Shown: piece by piece, positions 16,932 to 25,102 of the stretch
Layout of the letters: every line of letters begins with the position of its first letter
Position numbering within the stretch: position 1 is the stretch's first letter
From: Mucilaginibacter frigoritolerans
GTDB lineage: Bacteria > Bacteroidota > Bacteroidia > Sphingobacteriales > Sphingobacteriaceae
DNA: 41,214 nt
NCBI RefSeq assembly: GCF_007830615.1
Contig: NZ_VLLI01000022.1
Span: 1 to 41,214, forward strand
Direction: 5' to 3'
The notes under the pieces: generated by a model
Told to the model about the DNA's origin: nothing
Database searches by the model: none
The model's input: the letters and a program-made list of their open reading frames with translations, nothing else
Program-made: the position numbers and the translations under genes

Positions 16932-17360
16932 CTAAAAAACAGAGGCTATTTTAAAATTGTCTTTTTGCTTTACCACCGTTAATTTAATGGTGGTTTTATT
17001 ATGTCTGTAAATATCGGTATAAGAAACAATAAATAAATTGACCGCCCTGGCGTCTTTTTTAAATGATAAAGATTTAATATTCTCCACGTTGCTGTCCTGT
17101 GCCTTTAAAAACGGATCGCAGTCGGTACGTTCAATCAGGGCAGGTATTTGTTCAACAAGGGCCGGGGTGCAATACTTTTTTTGGATAGTGGTTAGTTTTT
17201 TTACAAAGTTGTGTGAGTTGCCCACGGCTACTTCTGTCATGTAGGCGGTATAAAAGTTCTTTAGCATGGCCATGGCCTGCTGATCGGCAGCGGTAGTGTT
17301 TTGGGCCCTACAAACGGCAGTACTGGCTACCAATAGTATAATCAGGGTTAGTTTTTTCAT
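16932..17360 (-). CDS. secreted protein, DUF3828-like, 142 aa
   Basis: A signal peptide (MKKLTLIILLVASTAVCRAQ) is followed by a short NTF2-like-looking domain: AMLKNFYTAYMTEVA at the start, KKYCTPALVEQIPAL in the middle, and TTIKLTVVKQKDNFKIASVF at the end. This layout resembles DUF3828 proteins of Bacteroidota; I am not certain. It is probably periplasmic. It lies immediately upstream of the AraC gene on the same strand. Confidence 0.7.
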   Translation of the reverse strand: MKKLTLIILLVASTAVCRAQNTTAADQQAMAMLKNFYTAYMTEVAVGNSHNFVKKLTTIQKKYCTPALVEQIPALIERTDCDPFLKAQDSNVENIKSLSFKKDARAVNLFIVSYTDIYRHNKTTIKLTVVKQKDNFKIASVF

Positions 17361-17476
17361 TTGTATTAAGGTTTATACAAATGATTTATACGGAGGCGAC
17401 AGCGTATGAGTTCAGCCTGCTGATTTAGGGGATGGCCGCAAGAAGTTAAACAAGTAAAGGTGGATATAATAATAGC

Positions 17477-17779
17477 TTAGTCGCCTGTTTTAAGCGGATT
17501 TTCGGTTTGTAACTTATTGATAGTTTTAATGCTATCAGCAGCGGGCCGGCTGTTATTCCGACTGTTATTATTGTGCTCACTTATGTTATAAAACTCATTA
17601 AGTATAGCAAGGTAGTTTTTATCATTAGCGGAGTAGATGCTGCAAACCAGAAAGTTAGCCTTTCTATTGGTGTTTGTTATGTTTTGTTGGCCTAAAAATT
17701 TTTGAAATGAACCATGATTGGGGTTGGTCATTACCAGTAAAAATAAAATTGCAGTTAGCACGTATAAGGCTTTTTTCAT
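17477..17779 (-). CDS. small membrane-anchored or secreted protein, 100 aa
   Basis: One N-terminal hydrophobic segment (MKKALYVLTAILFLLVMTNP) is followed by HGSFQKFLG. The TNP...F..F pattern after a membrane segment recalls DUF4359-like proteins, but only loosely. The C-terminal third is Asn/Ser-rich and polar. It is flanked by the DUF3828-like gene and a zinc-ribbon membrane protein, all on the minus strand but spaced over 100 bp apart. Function unknown. Confidence 0.6.
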   Translation of the reverse strand: MKKALYVLTAILFLLVMTNPNHGSFQKFLGQQNITNTNRKANFLVCSIYSANDKNYLAILNEFYNISEHNNNSRNNSRPAADSIKTINKLQTENPLKTGD

Positions 17780-17892
17780 TTGTAATAAGGTGTGGACTAA
17801 AATACAAATTTATTTTAATTAATAAGAATATATGTTTAAACTTATTAATTAATAAAATAGCCTGCTAAAATAACCGGTTAAGAATGATGAAT

Positions 17893-18270
17893 TTAAACAG
17901 CTTCAGATTTTGTGAGTGTAGTTAACAAGGCATGCATAGCATCATGCTCCTCACTTAAAGATGTGGCGCGGCTTTCACTTTTGCAGTAACCGCACTTATA
18001 GGTAGCTTCTTTTTGTAATATACCTTTTGTTATATAATATACACACCCCACTATGGATAAAGCAGATACAAGCAGACTTCCCCAGATACAGGTGAGCATT
18101 AAAGGACCAAAACTGGCATCCCATATTTTGATATCCTCAAATCCCCATTCATCAAATAAAAAATAAAAGAGTAGAAGAATAACGAAACATACACCTGCCT
18201 TTGTGAAGTATTTTTTTCTGCTCTTGATAGTTAAATAGCCGTGATCGCAGGTAGGGCAGTATATTTTCAT
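17893..18270 (-). CDS. zinc-ribbon membrane protein, 125 aa
   Basis: The N-terminus has MKIYCPTCDHGY (CPxC), then two hydrophobic segments (AGVCFVILLLFYFLF, about 26-40, and LMLTCIWGSLLVSALSIVGC, about 57-76), then YKCGYCKSES (CxxC, about 91-100). The two Cys pairs at the ends of the membrane hairpin probably bind one zinc. It is likely an inner-membrane protein with both tails on the same side. No known function. Confidence 0.65.
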   Translation of the reverse strand: MKIYCPTCDHGYLTIKSRKKYFTKAGVCFVILLLFYFLFDEWGFEDIKIWDASFGPLMLTCIWGSLLVSALSIVGCVYYITKGILQKEATYKCGYCKSESRATSLSEEHDAMHALLTTLTKSEAV

Positions 18271-18483
18271 GTATTTTGGGTTTAATCAAAGGTAAATAAT
18301 TAACTATTGCTATCTTAATATAGAGTAATAAATATTGAGATAAATTTATTTTACTTTTCTCAATGGGTATAAACAACTCAATAGCCCCACTTTTACTAGT
18401 AATTACGTCGTTTTGATAATTAAAATATCAATACAGTGCAAATACTGGTCATTTAGTGAGTGATTTTATTGTTACATGCTGCT

Positions 18484-18491
18484 TAACTTTG
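18484..18491 (+). promoter_or_regulatory. -7 promoter box of the dioxygenase gene
   Basis: TAACTTTG matches the Bacteroidota -7 consensus TAnnTTTG exactly and lies 25 bases before the start codon at 18517. A TTG at 18469-18471 is only 12 bases upstream, too close for a normal -33 element, so the upstream box is unclear. Confidence 0.45.
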
Positions 18492-18516
18492 GTTAACCAA
18501 TAATATAATTGATTTT

Positions 18517-19494
18517 ATGAAGACCGAAGCAAATGCAACCATGATCAGCATGGCGCCCACTATGGCGCATAAGGATATTCCGGGCAATCCATCAACCACT
18601 AAAAGCAGTGCCGTTAAATTAAATGACCGCAGTAACGGCCAGCCCCTGCGTGTTTTGAGCGAGGCAGATTGGCAATTCTGGATTAAAAATGGCTACATCG
18701 TAATAAAAAATGCTGTGTCCAAAGAACAGATTGAGCGGTTGGCAGCTTTCCTTTGGGAATTTGAAGAAAAGGACCCCAACAGGCCCGAAACATGGTACGC
18801 CCCGCCACGTGCCGAAATGCAGATGAAAGAGCTTACCAATACCGGCATGGTAGAAGTGTATAACCACCAATACCTGTGGGATAACCGCCAGGTGCAGCGC
18901 GTGTATGATGCCTTTGTGGATATTTGGGGTACCGAAAAGCTTTGGGTTACTATTGACCGCGCCAATTTGAACCTGCCCATAAAGCCCGGATTTGAGTATA
19001 AGGGATTTATCCATTGGGACTATGACCCTGAAACCAAACCCCAAAATGTACAGGGTGTGCTGGCCCTGGCAGATCAGACGGATGAAAACATGGGGGGCTT
19101 TCAATGCATACCCGAACTGTTTAGGACTTATGATACCTGGAAGCTTACCCAGCCCGATGACCGTGATCATTTTAAGCCGGATGTTACCGGGTTCAATATT
19201 GAAAAGATAAAAATGGAAGCCGGCGATCTGCTGATATTTAACAGCCTGCAGCCACACGGTATACGCCCCAATACCAGCGGCAACAAGGTGCGCCTGGCAC
19301 AGTACATTGCCATGATGCCCGCCCAGGAAGATAATGAGGAGCTTAAACAATGGCGCATCAGCTCGTGGAAAGAGCGGAAGGCACCAGAGGGTTATGCCTT
19401 CCCCGGCGATCCGCGCAGGTGGGAGCAAACCAAATACGGCACCGCCAAACTGAACGAACTGGGCGAAAAGTTGCTGGGGTTGAAGAAATGGTAG
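18517..19494 (+). CDS. phytanoyl-CoA dioxygenase-family protein, 325 aa
   Basis: This family uses Fe(II) and 2-oxoglutarate to hydroxylate small molecules. The fold's entry is WQFWIKNGYIVIKNAVSKEQ (about 49-68). The HxD iron-binding pair is in FIHWDYDPE (about 166-174), the distal His in LQPHGIRPN (about 244-252), and the oxoglutarate-binding Arg probably in GNKVRLAQYIAMMP (about 255-268). All three metal ligands are present, so it should be active. The substrate cannot be read from the sequence. A 30-residue Ser/Thr-rich N-terminal extension precedes the domain. The gene stands alone with its own promoter-like box. Confidence 0.85.
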   Translation: MKTEANATMISMAPTMAHKDIPGNPSTTKSSAVKLNDRSNGQPLRVLSEADWQFWIKNGYIVIKNAVSKEQIERLAAFLWEFEEKDPNRPETWYAPPRAEMQMKELTNTGMVEVYNHQYLWDNRQVQRVYDAFVDIWGTEKLWVTIDRANLNLPIKPGFEYKGFIHWDYDPETKPQNVQGVLALADQTDENMGGFQCIPELFRTYDTWKLTQPDDRDHFKPDVTGFNIEKIKMEAGDLLIFNSLQPHGIRPNTSGNKVRLAQYIAMMPAQEDNEELKQWRISSWKERKAPEGYAFPGDPRRWEQTKYGTAKLNELGEKLLGLKKW

Positions 19495-19508
19495 GGGATG
19501 GCGGGTTT

Positions 19509-19698
19509 GCTGCGCGCAGAAGGGACTCACCCGAACGTATTCCGCCTTTAGGCGGATCGTTCACCCTCTCTACCGCAAGCGGTAAAGAGGGTTGGGGAAG
19601 TTTTTATTTTCTCTTCTTTTTCTACCGTCCTCTTTACGACCTGTCGTAGAGAGGGCAGGTCCAGCGAAGCGTCGACCGGGTGAGTCCTCTGCGCGCGA
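19509..19698. repeat. palindromic double-hairpin repeat, copy F
   Basis: Flanks TGCGCGCAGA / TCTGCGCGCG surround arms GACTCACCC (19524) and GGGTGAGTC (19678-19686). The left arm carries the extra TCCGCCTTTAGGCGGA hairpin. Main stems: ACCGCAAGCGGT and ACGACCTGTCGT. It starts 15 bases after the dioxygenase stop codon and takes up most of the 325-base gap before the DUF47 gene. Confidence 0.92.
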
Positions 19699-19819
19699 TA
19701 ACGAAATACTTTTTTATGCATATTTTGATAATGTAAAATTAATACACTTTGTTGGCTCATTTAACATTGCATTAATACAGCAATCCTATTTTTAAGCCAA
19801 GTCAACAATGCGTTTATAG

Positions 19820-20461
19820 ATGGGCAGCTATTTCAATAATTTTTTATCAAACCGAACCTTATTCTTCGATCTTTTTGACAGGGCGGCAAAAAATGTGGTA
19901 GATATGGCCACCCTGCTGGTATGCGTAGTAAATAGTAACGGAGGTGATGATTGTGCCGAAATGGTAAAAAGCGTTGATAAGCTGGAAAATAACGGCGATA
20001 ATATTACCCATAAAATACGCCTCAACCTGGATAAAATAATCTTTACCCCCTTAAACCGTAACGATATACATACCCTGGCATCAGCCATTGATGATGTGGC
20101 CGATACCATTAAAGAAGCCAGCGACAGGATATACCTTTATAATATAGTTGATTTTGGCCCGGCCCTTAAAGAGATTGCCTCTTTTACTTTGAAGGCCAGT
20201 TTGGAGGTTGAAAAAGCCATAAACCTGCTGCGCACCGTTAAAAAACCGGCACAGGTGCTTGAAATTTGCCGCCACGTAAAAAATTACGAGCAGCAAAGCG
20301 ATAAAATATATTATAATGCTGTAGCGGGTTTGTTTGCTAATGAAAAAGACGCTATTACCTTTATTAAATACCGCGAAATACTATTATCGCTGGAAACATC
20401 GGTAAATAAATGCAAACGCGTATCAGATGCGCTGAATGTGGTACTGATAAATAATATGTGA
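19820..20461 (+). CDS. DUF47 / PhoU-like protein, 213 aa
   Basis: A helical-bundle protein of the DUF47 family: FFDLFDRAAKNVVDMATLL at the start, VKSVDKLENNGDNITHKIRL (first metal-site helix), FTPLNRNDIHTLASAIDDVA (the family hallmark FxPxxRxDIxxLxxxIDDV), and KLENN/YEQQSDKIYYNAVAGLF near the end. DUF47 proteins are normally encoded directly before a Pit-type phosphate transporter and probably regulate it; here no pit gene follows. A full Pst system with its own PhoU lies 14 kb to the right. The frame is intact. Confidence 0.88.
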   Translation: MGSYFNNFLSNRTLFFDLFDRAAKNVVDMATLLVCVVNSNGGDDCAEMVKSVDKLENNGDNITHKIRLNLDKIIFTPLNRNDIHTLASAIDDVADTIKEASDRIYLYNIVDFGPALKEIASFTLKASLEVEKAINLLRTVKKPAQVLEICRHVKNYEQQSDKIYYNAVAGLFANEKDAITFIKYREILLSLETSVNKCKRVSDALNVVLINNM

Positions 20462-20493
20462 GGATATATTAGTAAAACAAAACGCTCACAGCG

Positions 20494-20623
20494 CGTCATT
20501 GCTGTAAGGAACGAAGCAATCTTTATGCCTTGCAGATAAATGGAGATAAGATTTTGTTCAATGATGTAGTATCCGTGCTGTTGATTATCCTCGGTAAAGA
20601 TGGCTTCGTTCCTCGCCATGACG
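20494..20623. repeat. palindromic repeat, CGTCATTGC/GCCATGACG family
   Basis: CGTCATTGCTGTAAGGAACG (20494-20513) with GAAGCAATCTTTA pairs with TAAAGATGGCTTCGTTCCTC (20595-20614) and GCCATGACG. The roughly 29-base arms enclose a 65-base AT-rich loop. It sits between the convergent DUF47 and XRE genes. Confidence 0.8.
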
Positions 20624-20633
20624 TCGGGTTTCT

Positions 20634-20996
20634 TTACCCAGCCTTTTGTTCGCCACCCAGGCTTTGTTCTCTCAGCTCTTTCAATTCAATTTCGTAGGTG
20701 CGCATACGGGCGTGCAGAATATCCAGCTCAGTACGCATCATTTGAATTTCGGTAATCAGTTTGGCCGATTCTGGTTTATTGATCTTTTTTTCGCCGGTGC
20801 CGAGTATGAGCCACTCGGGCGAGTATTTTAACTGGAAACAAAGCTTGCGGATAAGGTAATAACTTACATCCTGCTTCTTGTTGATCACCTTGCTGATAAA
20901 GCCTTGATCAACACCAATGGCATGGGCCAGCGCCAACTGTCCGCCATGTTCCTTAACAATTACCTTTAACCGCTTTACTATTGCTTCGTCCGACAT
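20634..20996 (-). CDS. XRE-family helix-turn-helix regulator, 120 aa
   Basis: The DNA-binding domain covers about residues 5-65: LKVIVKEHGGQLALAHAIGV is helix 1 to 2, and DQGFISKVINKKQDVSYYLI the recognition helix region. YSPEWLILGTGEKK follows, a stretch typical of phage-type XRE regulators in Bacteroidota. The C-terminal 35 residues (EIQMMRTELDILHARMRTYE) form a likely coiled coil for dimerisation. It could be a host regulator or a stray prophage gene. Its promoter region is the short gap to 21111. Confidence 0.85.
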   Translation of the reverse strand: MSDEAIVKRLKVIVKEHGGQLALAHAIGVDQGFISKVINKKQDVSYYLIRKLCFQLKYSPEWLILGTGEKKINKPESAKLITEIQMMRTELDILHARMRTYEIELKELREQSLGGEQKAG

Positions 20997-21111
20997 TTGA
21001 TTGCAATATTAATCAAACTAGTGGAATAGTCAATAGAGATAGTGAATTGCTTTAAATTATTTGATTTAATTGTTGGGATGATGATGAGCAGATCATATCC
21101 GGGGTTTCCAA

Positions 21112-21507
21112 CTAACAGGCCACCTCAAATGCTCCGCCGGCAGCGTGCACCTGCGCAATCAGTTCATCAAGCTTGCGGTTGTAAACTTCAATGCTTATTT
21201 GTCCGTCGTTGTATTTTGATGATAATAACTTGAGCTCCTGTACTTTGCTTTGGCGACGGCTCTCGTTCTGGTTATAAATATCGGCCATTGTGCCTGCCGT
21301 AGCCATGTTTTGAGGCGCATCATCATAACGCAGGGCTGCCTTTAAAAGGGTTATTTTCTGTTCTGTAGATTTTAGCTGGAATAAAGGCGGCACATTGTAT
21401 GCCTCTTTTAACAAAGTATTAACCTTTGTACTTTGTTTTTTATCAAACTTTAGTATCAATATAACAATAGCTGCCCCAACAACCGCACACAAAAAGAAAA
21501 TATCCAT
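21112..21507 (-). CDS. membrane-anchored hypothetical protein, 131 aa
   Basis: I chose ATG 21507 (MDIFFLCAVVGAAIVILILK), which begins directly with a single transmembrane segment; the longer frame from 21528 adds only seven residues. The rest is soluble and mostly helical, with SKYNDGQISIEVYNRKLDEL near the end, a short-C-terminal-domain-like pattern (SHOCT-like: a loop GxIS followed by F/Y..K..L). That would fit an oligomerisation tail. Function unknown. It lies between the XRE and GNAT genes on the same strand. Confidence 0.6.
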   Translation of the reverse strand: MDIFFLCAVVGAAIVILILKFDKKQSTKVNTLLKEAYNVPPLFQLKSTEQKITLLKAALRYDDAPQNMATAGTMADIYNQNESRRQSKVQELKLLSSKYNDGQISIEVYNRKLDELIAQVHAAGGAFEVAC

Positions 21508-21627
21508 AGCTGTATAAATAAATATCAAATATCAAATAAAATCAAACCAGCGTTTGACGAATTGGTATGTTTACGATAACGCATTGCAAGGGGTTACATA
21601 ATTTTTCAATTTATTTATCAACATAAA

Positions 21628-22128
21628 CTAAAGCACTTTTTCATAACAATAAAACCGCAAATTGGGCCTGAAGCCAAGTCCTATTTCGCCTGCATAGGTG
21701 TAACCCAGTTTTGGAAAAAGCTTTTGTGTGGCCTGGTTTTGGGTATTGGTATCAATACGGAGTTTGCTTATACCGCGGTTACGGGCAACCTCATCGGCCT
21801 GTTGCAACAAGGCGGCAGCAATTCCTTTACCCTGGTGGTTAACGCTTACGGCCAGCCGATGGGTAACTATGGCCATTTCATTAATATCCCAGCCCATGGC
21901 GGCGTATTCTGGTTCCTGATCAGTAGTAATAGCGGCTATGCCGGCAACATCGCCATCAATATCAGCTACCCAGAGCTGGTTTAAGGCGATATCTTCTTCA
22001 AAAACGGCGGCATTTGGGTAGGTGTTGTCCCATTGAAAATTACCTGCAGCATTCATAACCGGCACTACTCCGGCAATTAATTGCATTATAGCAGGTATAT
22101 CTGATAAATTGGCAAGGCGGATAATCAT
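21628..22128 (-). CDS. GNAT-family N-acetyltransferase, 166 aa
   Basis: The protein begins MIIRLANLSDIPAIMQLI, a standard GNAT opening. Motif A, HRLAVSVNHQGKGIAAALLQ (about 90-109), holds the acetyl-CoA-binding Q-G-K-G-I turn. TNTQNQATQKLFPKLGYTYA (about 126-145) is motif B. It acetylates an amine on an unknown substrate. The length is normal and the frame intact. It stands alone with a 315-base gap upstream that contains a promoter for the opposite direction. Confidence 0.9.
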   Translation of the reverse strand: MIIRLANLSDIPAIMQLIAGVVPVMNAAGNFQWDNTYPNAAVFEEDIALNQLWVADIDGDVAGIAAITTDQEPEYAAMGWDINEMAIVTHRLAVSVNHQGKGIAAALLQQADEVARNRGISKLRIDTNTQNQATQKLFPKLGYTYAGEIGLGFRPNLRFYCYEKVL

Positions 22129-22394
22129 ATAGCATCAAAAGTAAAAACCATTTGGGGTATTTAAAGAGCTATACAGTGATTTTTTTAAATATATCAAACC
22201 CTTACAACAATGATGTTGTGCTGCATTTTCCTGAACAGTGCATAACAATAATTTTACTAAAGTACATTCAAAAAACACGTACTATTGCATAAACCTTTTG
22301 CCTTATAGAAGTATGTAAATCATAAACGGATTTTCATTATCAAAAACATAAACAACACAATGCTGTTTAATGAGTTAGTAATATTAAAGTATGA

Positions 22395-22422
22395 TTGAAT
22401 TAAAACGCCAAAGGTAACTTTG
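22395..22422 (+). promoter_or_regulatory. promoter of the small zinc-ribbon gene at 22444
   Basis: TTG (22395-22397), 17 bases, then TAACTTTG (22415-22422) fits the Bacteroidota -33/-7 pattern well. The start codon follows 21 bases later. This supports the 56-codon ORF being real. The remaining 22129-22394 is AT-rich with no gene seen. Confidence 0.65.
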
Positions 22423-22443
22423 TTGTTTATTTAGTTGTGCTAT

Positions 22444-22614
22444 ATGAAGAATACCCCCAATTTAAAAAGTACTATGCCACAGTGTAAATATTGCAACAGA
22501 ACATTCGATAATAGAATTAAGCGCCCCACGTGGATTAAGCTGCTTTTATTCTGGCTTCCGGTAAAACGTTACATTTGCTATAAGTGTAATAAAAAGACGT
22601 ATGTTTTTGGATAG
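22444..22614 (+). CDS. small zinc-ribbon protein, 56 aa
   Basis: This short ORF reads MKNTPNLKSTMPQCKYCNRT at the start and RYICYKCNKKTYVFG at the end, giving a CxxC...CxxC pair that should bind one zinc. The middle (WIKLLLFWLPV) is hydrophobic and may touch the membrane. A well-placed promoter lies just upstream. A similar arrangement (CPAC, hydrophobic middle, CGTC) is seen in the protein at 23464 on the other strand, so the two may be distant paralogues. Function unknown. Confidence 0.65.
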   Translation: MKNTPNLKSTMPQCKYCNRTFDNRIKRPTWIKLLLFWLPVKRYICYKCNKKTYVFG

Positions 22615-22660
22615 TATTGAATTATAAAATATCCCGAAAATAAAAACAAAAGGCAATTAA

Positions 22661-23461
22661 CTATTGCACCTGCCCAGCAAGCCCCTGCTTGCTTACCACT
22701 ATCTTCTTCTTCACTTGTCCGTGCATTACTTTGATAATGCGGCTTACGTTTTTCCACTCAAACAGGTGTATAAACCATATGGTAAAACGTACAAAACCGG
22801 TGGTATTTGCCAAATCGAGCGCCAGTTTTTTTATAGTTTCATCGCGCTGATTAATACAGTCGGTATAGGCCGCTCCCTGTTTGGTAACCAGATCTTCGGC
22901 AAAGCACCAGGCCCCATCGCGCGCATTATCAATGCTGAATTGTATTAATATAGATGCCTGGTTACCGGCATGCAGGCCCAGTAATGATAACAGGGGCGAT
23001 ACCTGGTCAATATCATTTAAAACCTGGTACGTTAAGGCCGATATAATGGTGTTAATATCATCAAAATCATTACGCACGGTATCCAGGTTTCCACCCGAAA
23101 CCTGGGCAGCGGCAATGCCTAAATCGAGGTTAATATGGGCGTTCATACCCAGCAGCAGGTGTTGTAAAACCAGTAATGATGAATTTTGAGCAGCCTCAAA
23201 AGCAACTTGCCAGGAGGCACTTAAGGGTTGTTTATTTTGCCAGGCAGATAAGGCATCCAGATAGCGGCTTGCAAAAATTACATCAAACTGCTCCATGCGC
23301 GCACCGTTTTCAAAACGGCCATTGGCTACGCCTTCTTTTACACTGGCTGTTACCTTGTAGTACAGGGCGGCAAAATAGCCGTTGCGGTTGTTATGAGCTA
23401 TACCATCGGCAATGATGGCTTGTAAACGGGCAAGTACATCATCAATGGTTTGGGCAGGCAT
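22661..23461 (-). CDS. DUF5995 family protein, 266 aa
   Basis: The segment LLLGMNAHINLDLGIAAAQV (about 112-131) is the hallmark of DUF5995 proteins. The upstream VKEGVANGRFENGARMEQFD (about 46-65) and WFIHLFEWKNVSRII near the end also fit. The family is common in Bacteroidota and Actinomycetota and has no established role; the conserved His/Asn/Asp in the hallmark could be a metal site. It starts only 2 bp after the stop codon of the small zinc-ribbon gene at 23464, so the two form an operon and may be translationally coupled. Confidence 0.85.
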   Translation of the reverse strand: MPAQTIDDVLARLQAIIADGIAHNNRNGYFAALYYKVTASVKEGVANGRFENGARMEQFDVIFASRYLDALSAWQNKQPLSASWQVAFEAAQNSSLLVLQHLLLGMNAHINLDLGIAAAQVSGGNLDTVRNDFDDINTIISALTYQVLNDIDQVSPLLSLLGLHAGNQASILIQFSIDNARDGAWCFAEDLVTKQGAAYTDCINQRDETIKKLALDLANTTGFVRFTIWFIHLFEWKNVSRIIKVMHGQVKKKIVVSKQGLAGQVQ

Positions 23462-23463
23462 AG

Positions 23464-23628
23464 TTATCTTTTATAGGATAAGGGTACAAATTTGTAATAA
23501 GCGTTATCGCAGGTGCCACAATAAAATTGGCGCAGAGGCACCCAGGGAAGCATAACTTTTAGTACGAAATTGCGGTGAAGCTGCTTGCTGAACTTTGTTT
23601 TACAAGCCGGGCAGTAAGGAAATTTCAT
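23464..23628 (-). CDS. small zinc-ribbon protein, 54 aa
   Basis: From ATG 23628 the protein reads MKFPYCPACKTKFSKQLHRN and ends with RQFYCGTCDNAYYKFVPLSY, giving CPAC and CGTC pairs. The start was chosen so that the first Cys pair is near the N-terminus; the longer frame adds only MLMFNFFNL. The DUF5995 gene starts 2 bp after its stop. It may be a partner or regulator of DUF5995, but this is a guess from position. Confidence 0.65.
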   Translation of the reverse strand: MKFPYCPACKTKFSKQLHRNFVLKVMLPWVPLRQFYCGTCDNAYYKFVPLSYKR

Positions 23629-23743
23629 TAGGTTGAAAAAATTAAACATTAACACATAACAACCTCAATCACTTCACATTACAACACCCTCAGAGGCAAT
23701 TTATCAAATTATACGAAAAAGGCCAAAAATGGTTTCTGTTTTT

Positions 23744-23896
23744 TTAATTTATATGGTAATCTGCTTCCTTTTGTTTAAGCTGTTGAACCCATACCCAGGC
23801 TAGTAATACCAATAAAGTATAAAAGCCAATATTTTGCGTATAGTTGCCTGCGCTTAACTGGTTTATTATCAAACTCATAACTTCACTTAGGTTCAT
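23744..23896 (-). CDS. small membrane protein, 50 aa
   Basis: From ATG 23896 the frame reads MNLSEVMSLIINQLSAGNYT followed by a single transmembrane helix (IGFYTLLVLLAWVWVQQLKQ) and a charged tail. No family recognised. A longer start at 23956 would add a second hydrophobic stretch. It lies alone between two other small minus-strand genes; being short, it could be spurious. Confidence 0.4.
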   Translation of the reverse strand: MNLSEVMSLIINQLSAGNYTQNIGFYTLLVLLAWVWVQQLKQKEADYHIN

Positions 23897-24035
23897 AATT
23901 AAAAGCAAAAACGATTCAACGTATAATTTTACTAGTTGTTGCGCAAAAGTAACCAATAGTTACAATTGTCCTATAGCAACAATAAATTAATTCAAATTAC
24001 AGTTATCGGGTTATTTTTTTAATCCTAAAACAAAA

Positions 24036-24497
24036 TTAGGCCTCGTTAACTGCTTCCGGGTAATTTTCATAATAAGCCGCAATGGCATCATAAATATCAT
24101 CATCATTACCCTTTACCCACCGGAGTGTAATGGTAACCACATCCCCATAATCTGACTCAAATTTTAGGCCAATCCGTACCATTGCGGCGCTACGGCCCCG
24201 AACCAGACTTAACTCTTTAATATCGCCCCAATTTATACTCACATTGCGGATATAATCACTTATACCTTCATCATCAAGCTGAAGCGCAATATTACCCTTT
24301 ATGGCGGGTATAAGCCTGCTGCTTATTAATATTACCAGCATAAAGGTTGAAAAACCCATAAAAACCCCGAAAACTACCCAGCTAACCAAACTGTGCGCAG
24401 CCAATACATTACTGAGCAACAGTAAAATTAATATTACCATTAGCCCAAGTGATGCAATGCTAAACTTAAGACTATAAGGGTATTGTGTAACTTCCAT
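24036..24497 (-). CDS. STM3941-like membrane protein, 153 aa
   Basis: I chose ATG 24497 (MEVTQYPYSLKFSIASLGLM), because the 35 residues before it look untranslated. Two transmembrane segments lie at about residues 14-35 (LGLMVILILLLLSNVLAAHS) and 40-60 (WVVFGVFMGFSTFMLVILIS). The soluble part has LQLDDEGISDYIRNVSINWG then DIKELSL, the 'D-E-G-I ... W-D-I' layout of the STM3941 family, followed by a beta-rich end. Role unknown. The assignment rests on overall pattern. Confidence 0.65.
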   Translation of the reverse strand: MEVTQYPYSLKFSIASLGLMVILILLLLSNVLAAHSLVSWVVFGVFMGFSTFMLVILISSRLIPAIKGNIALQLDDEGISDYIRNVSINWGDIKELSLVRGRSAAMVRIGLKFESDYGDVVTITLRWVKGNDDDIYDAIAAYYENYPEAVNEA

Positions 24498-24786
24498 TAT
24501 TATATAAATGTAATATTTTTTTTGTAAAAGCAAATAGTTTTCAGTGTCTCTGTTGATAAGAAAATTACCGGCAGGCTTCAAATAAAAAGGCAGTATAAGC
24601 AAATATTAACCAGCAATAAAGCAGTTAATTAATGCAAATGCCCCAAACAGTAAGTTTGATGCGTTTATTAAATTAAAATATTAACCAACAGTGCAACTTT
24701 CTGTTTTGAAGTAACGTATAATCAGTCCCTTACGGTTTAAAACCTAATTAAAACCGAAAGAATTATTACTTAATTAATTTAATGCT

Positions 24787-24879
24787 ATGTTGATTTTAAG
24801 TTCATTTTTAATCTTTGTTACGTTTATAGTAGCTTGCTGGGCAGTATACTGGGTTGTACTGCTGTTAACCAAGCAATAG
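24787..24879 (+). CDS. possible 30-aa membrane peptide
   Basis: The ORF reads MLILSSFLIFVTFIVACWAV then YWVVLLLTKQ, one continuous hydrophobic helix with a short basic tail, as in small membrane regulators such as KdpF-type peptides. A hairpin that could be its terminator follows immediately (24882-24911). The size and structure make it plausible, but there is no homology evidence. The rest of 24498-24786 is AT-rich leader with no other gene seen. Confidence 0.4.
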   Translation: MLILSSFLIFVTFIVACWAVYWVVLLLTKQ

Positions 24880-24881
24880 TA

Positions 24882-24911
24882 AGTTTAGCCATTTTATTTA
24901 AAGGGCTAAAC
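24882..24911 (+). terminator. hairpin after the 30-codon ORF
   Basis: GTTTAGCC (24883-24890) pairs with GGCTAAAC (24904-24911) across an AT-rich loop. It is followed by a moderately T-rich stretch (tgctattttatc). It could end the small ORF's transcript. Confidence 0.5.
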
Positions 24912-25102
24912 CTGCTATTTTATCACACTAAAACGTTTATTTAAGTGGTACCCTGTGTGCTTACAGAAGCTTCGGGATTTTTTCGGGATACCTGTTTCAA
25001 ATCAATTCCATTTGGCCGTTTCCAAACATTCATCTTACCCGCGGGTAATGAATTGCTGGGTACAGGCCATTTTTGTTTGATGGGCGGGGAGATGATTTTG
25101 AG

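Noticed and set aside
18619..19530. 303-codon minus-strand ORF
   Set aside because: It is a shadow of the dioxygenase gene; its translation has no domain, while the plus strand has all metal-binding motifs.
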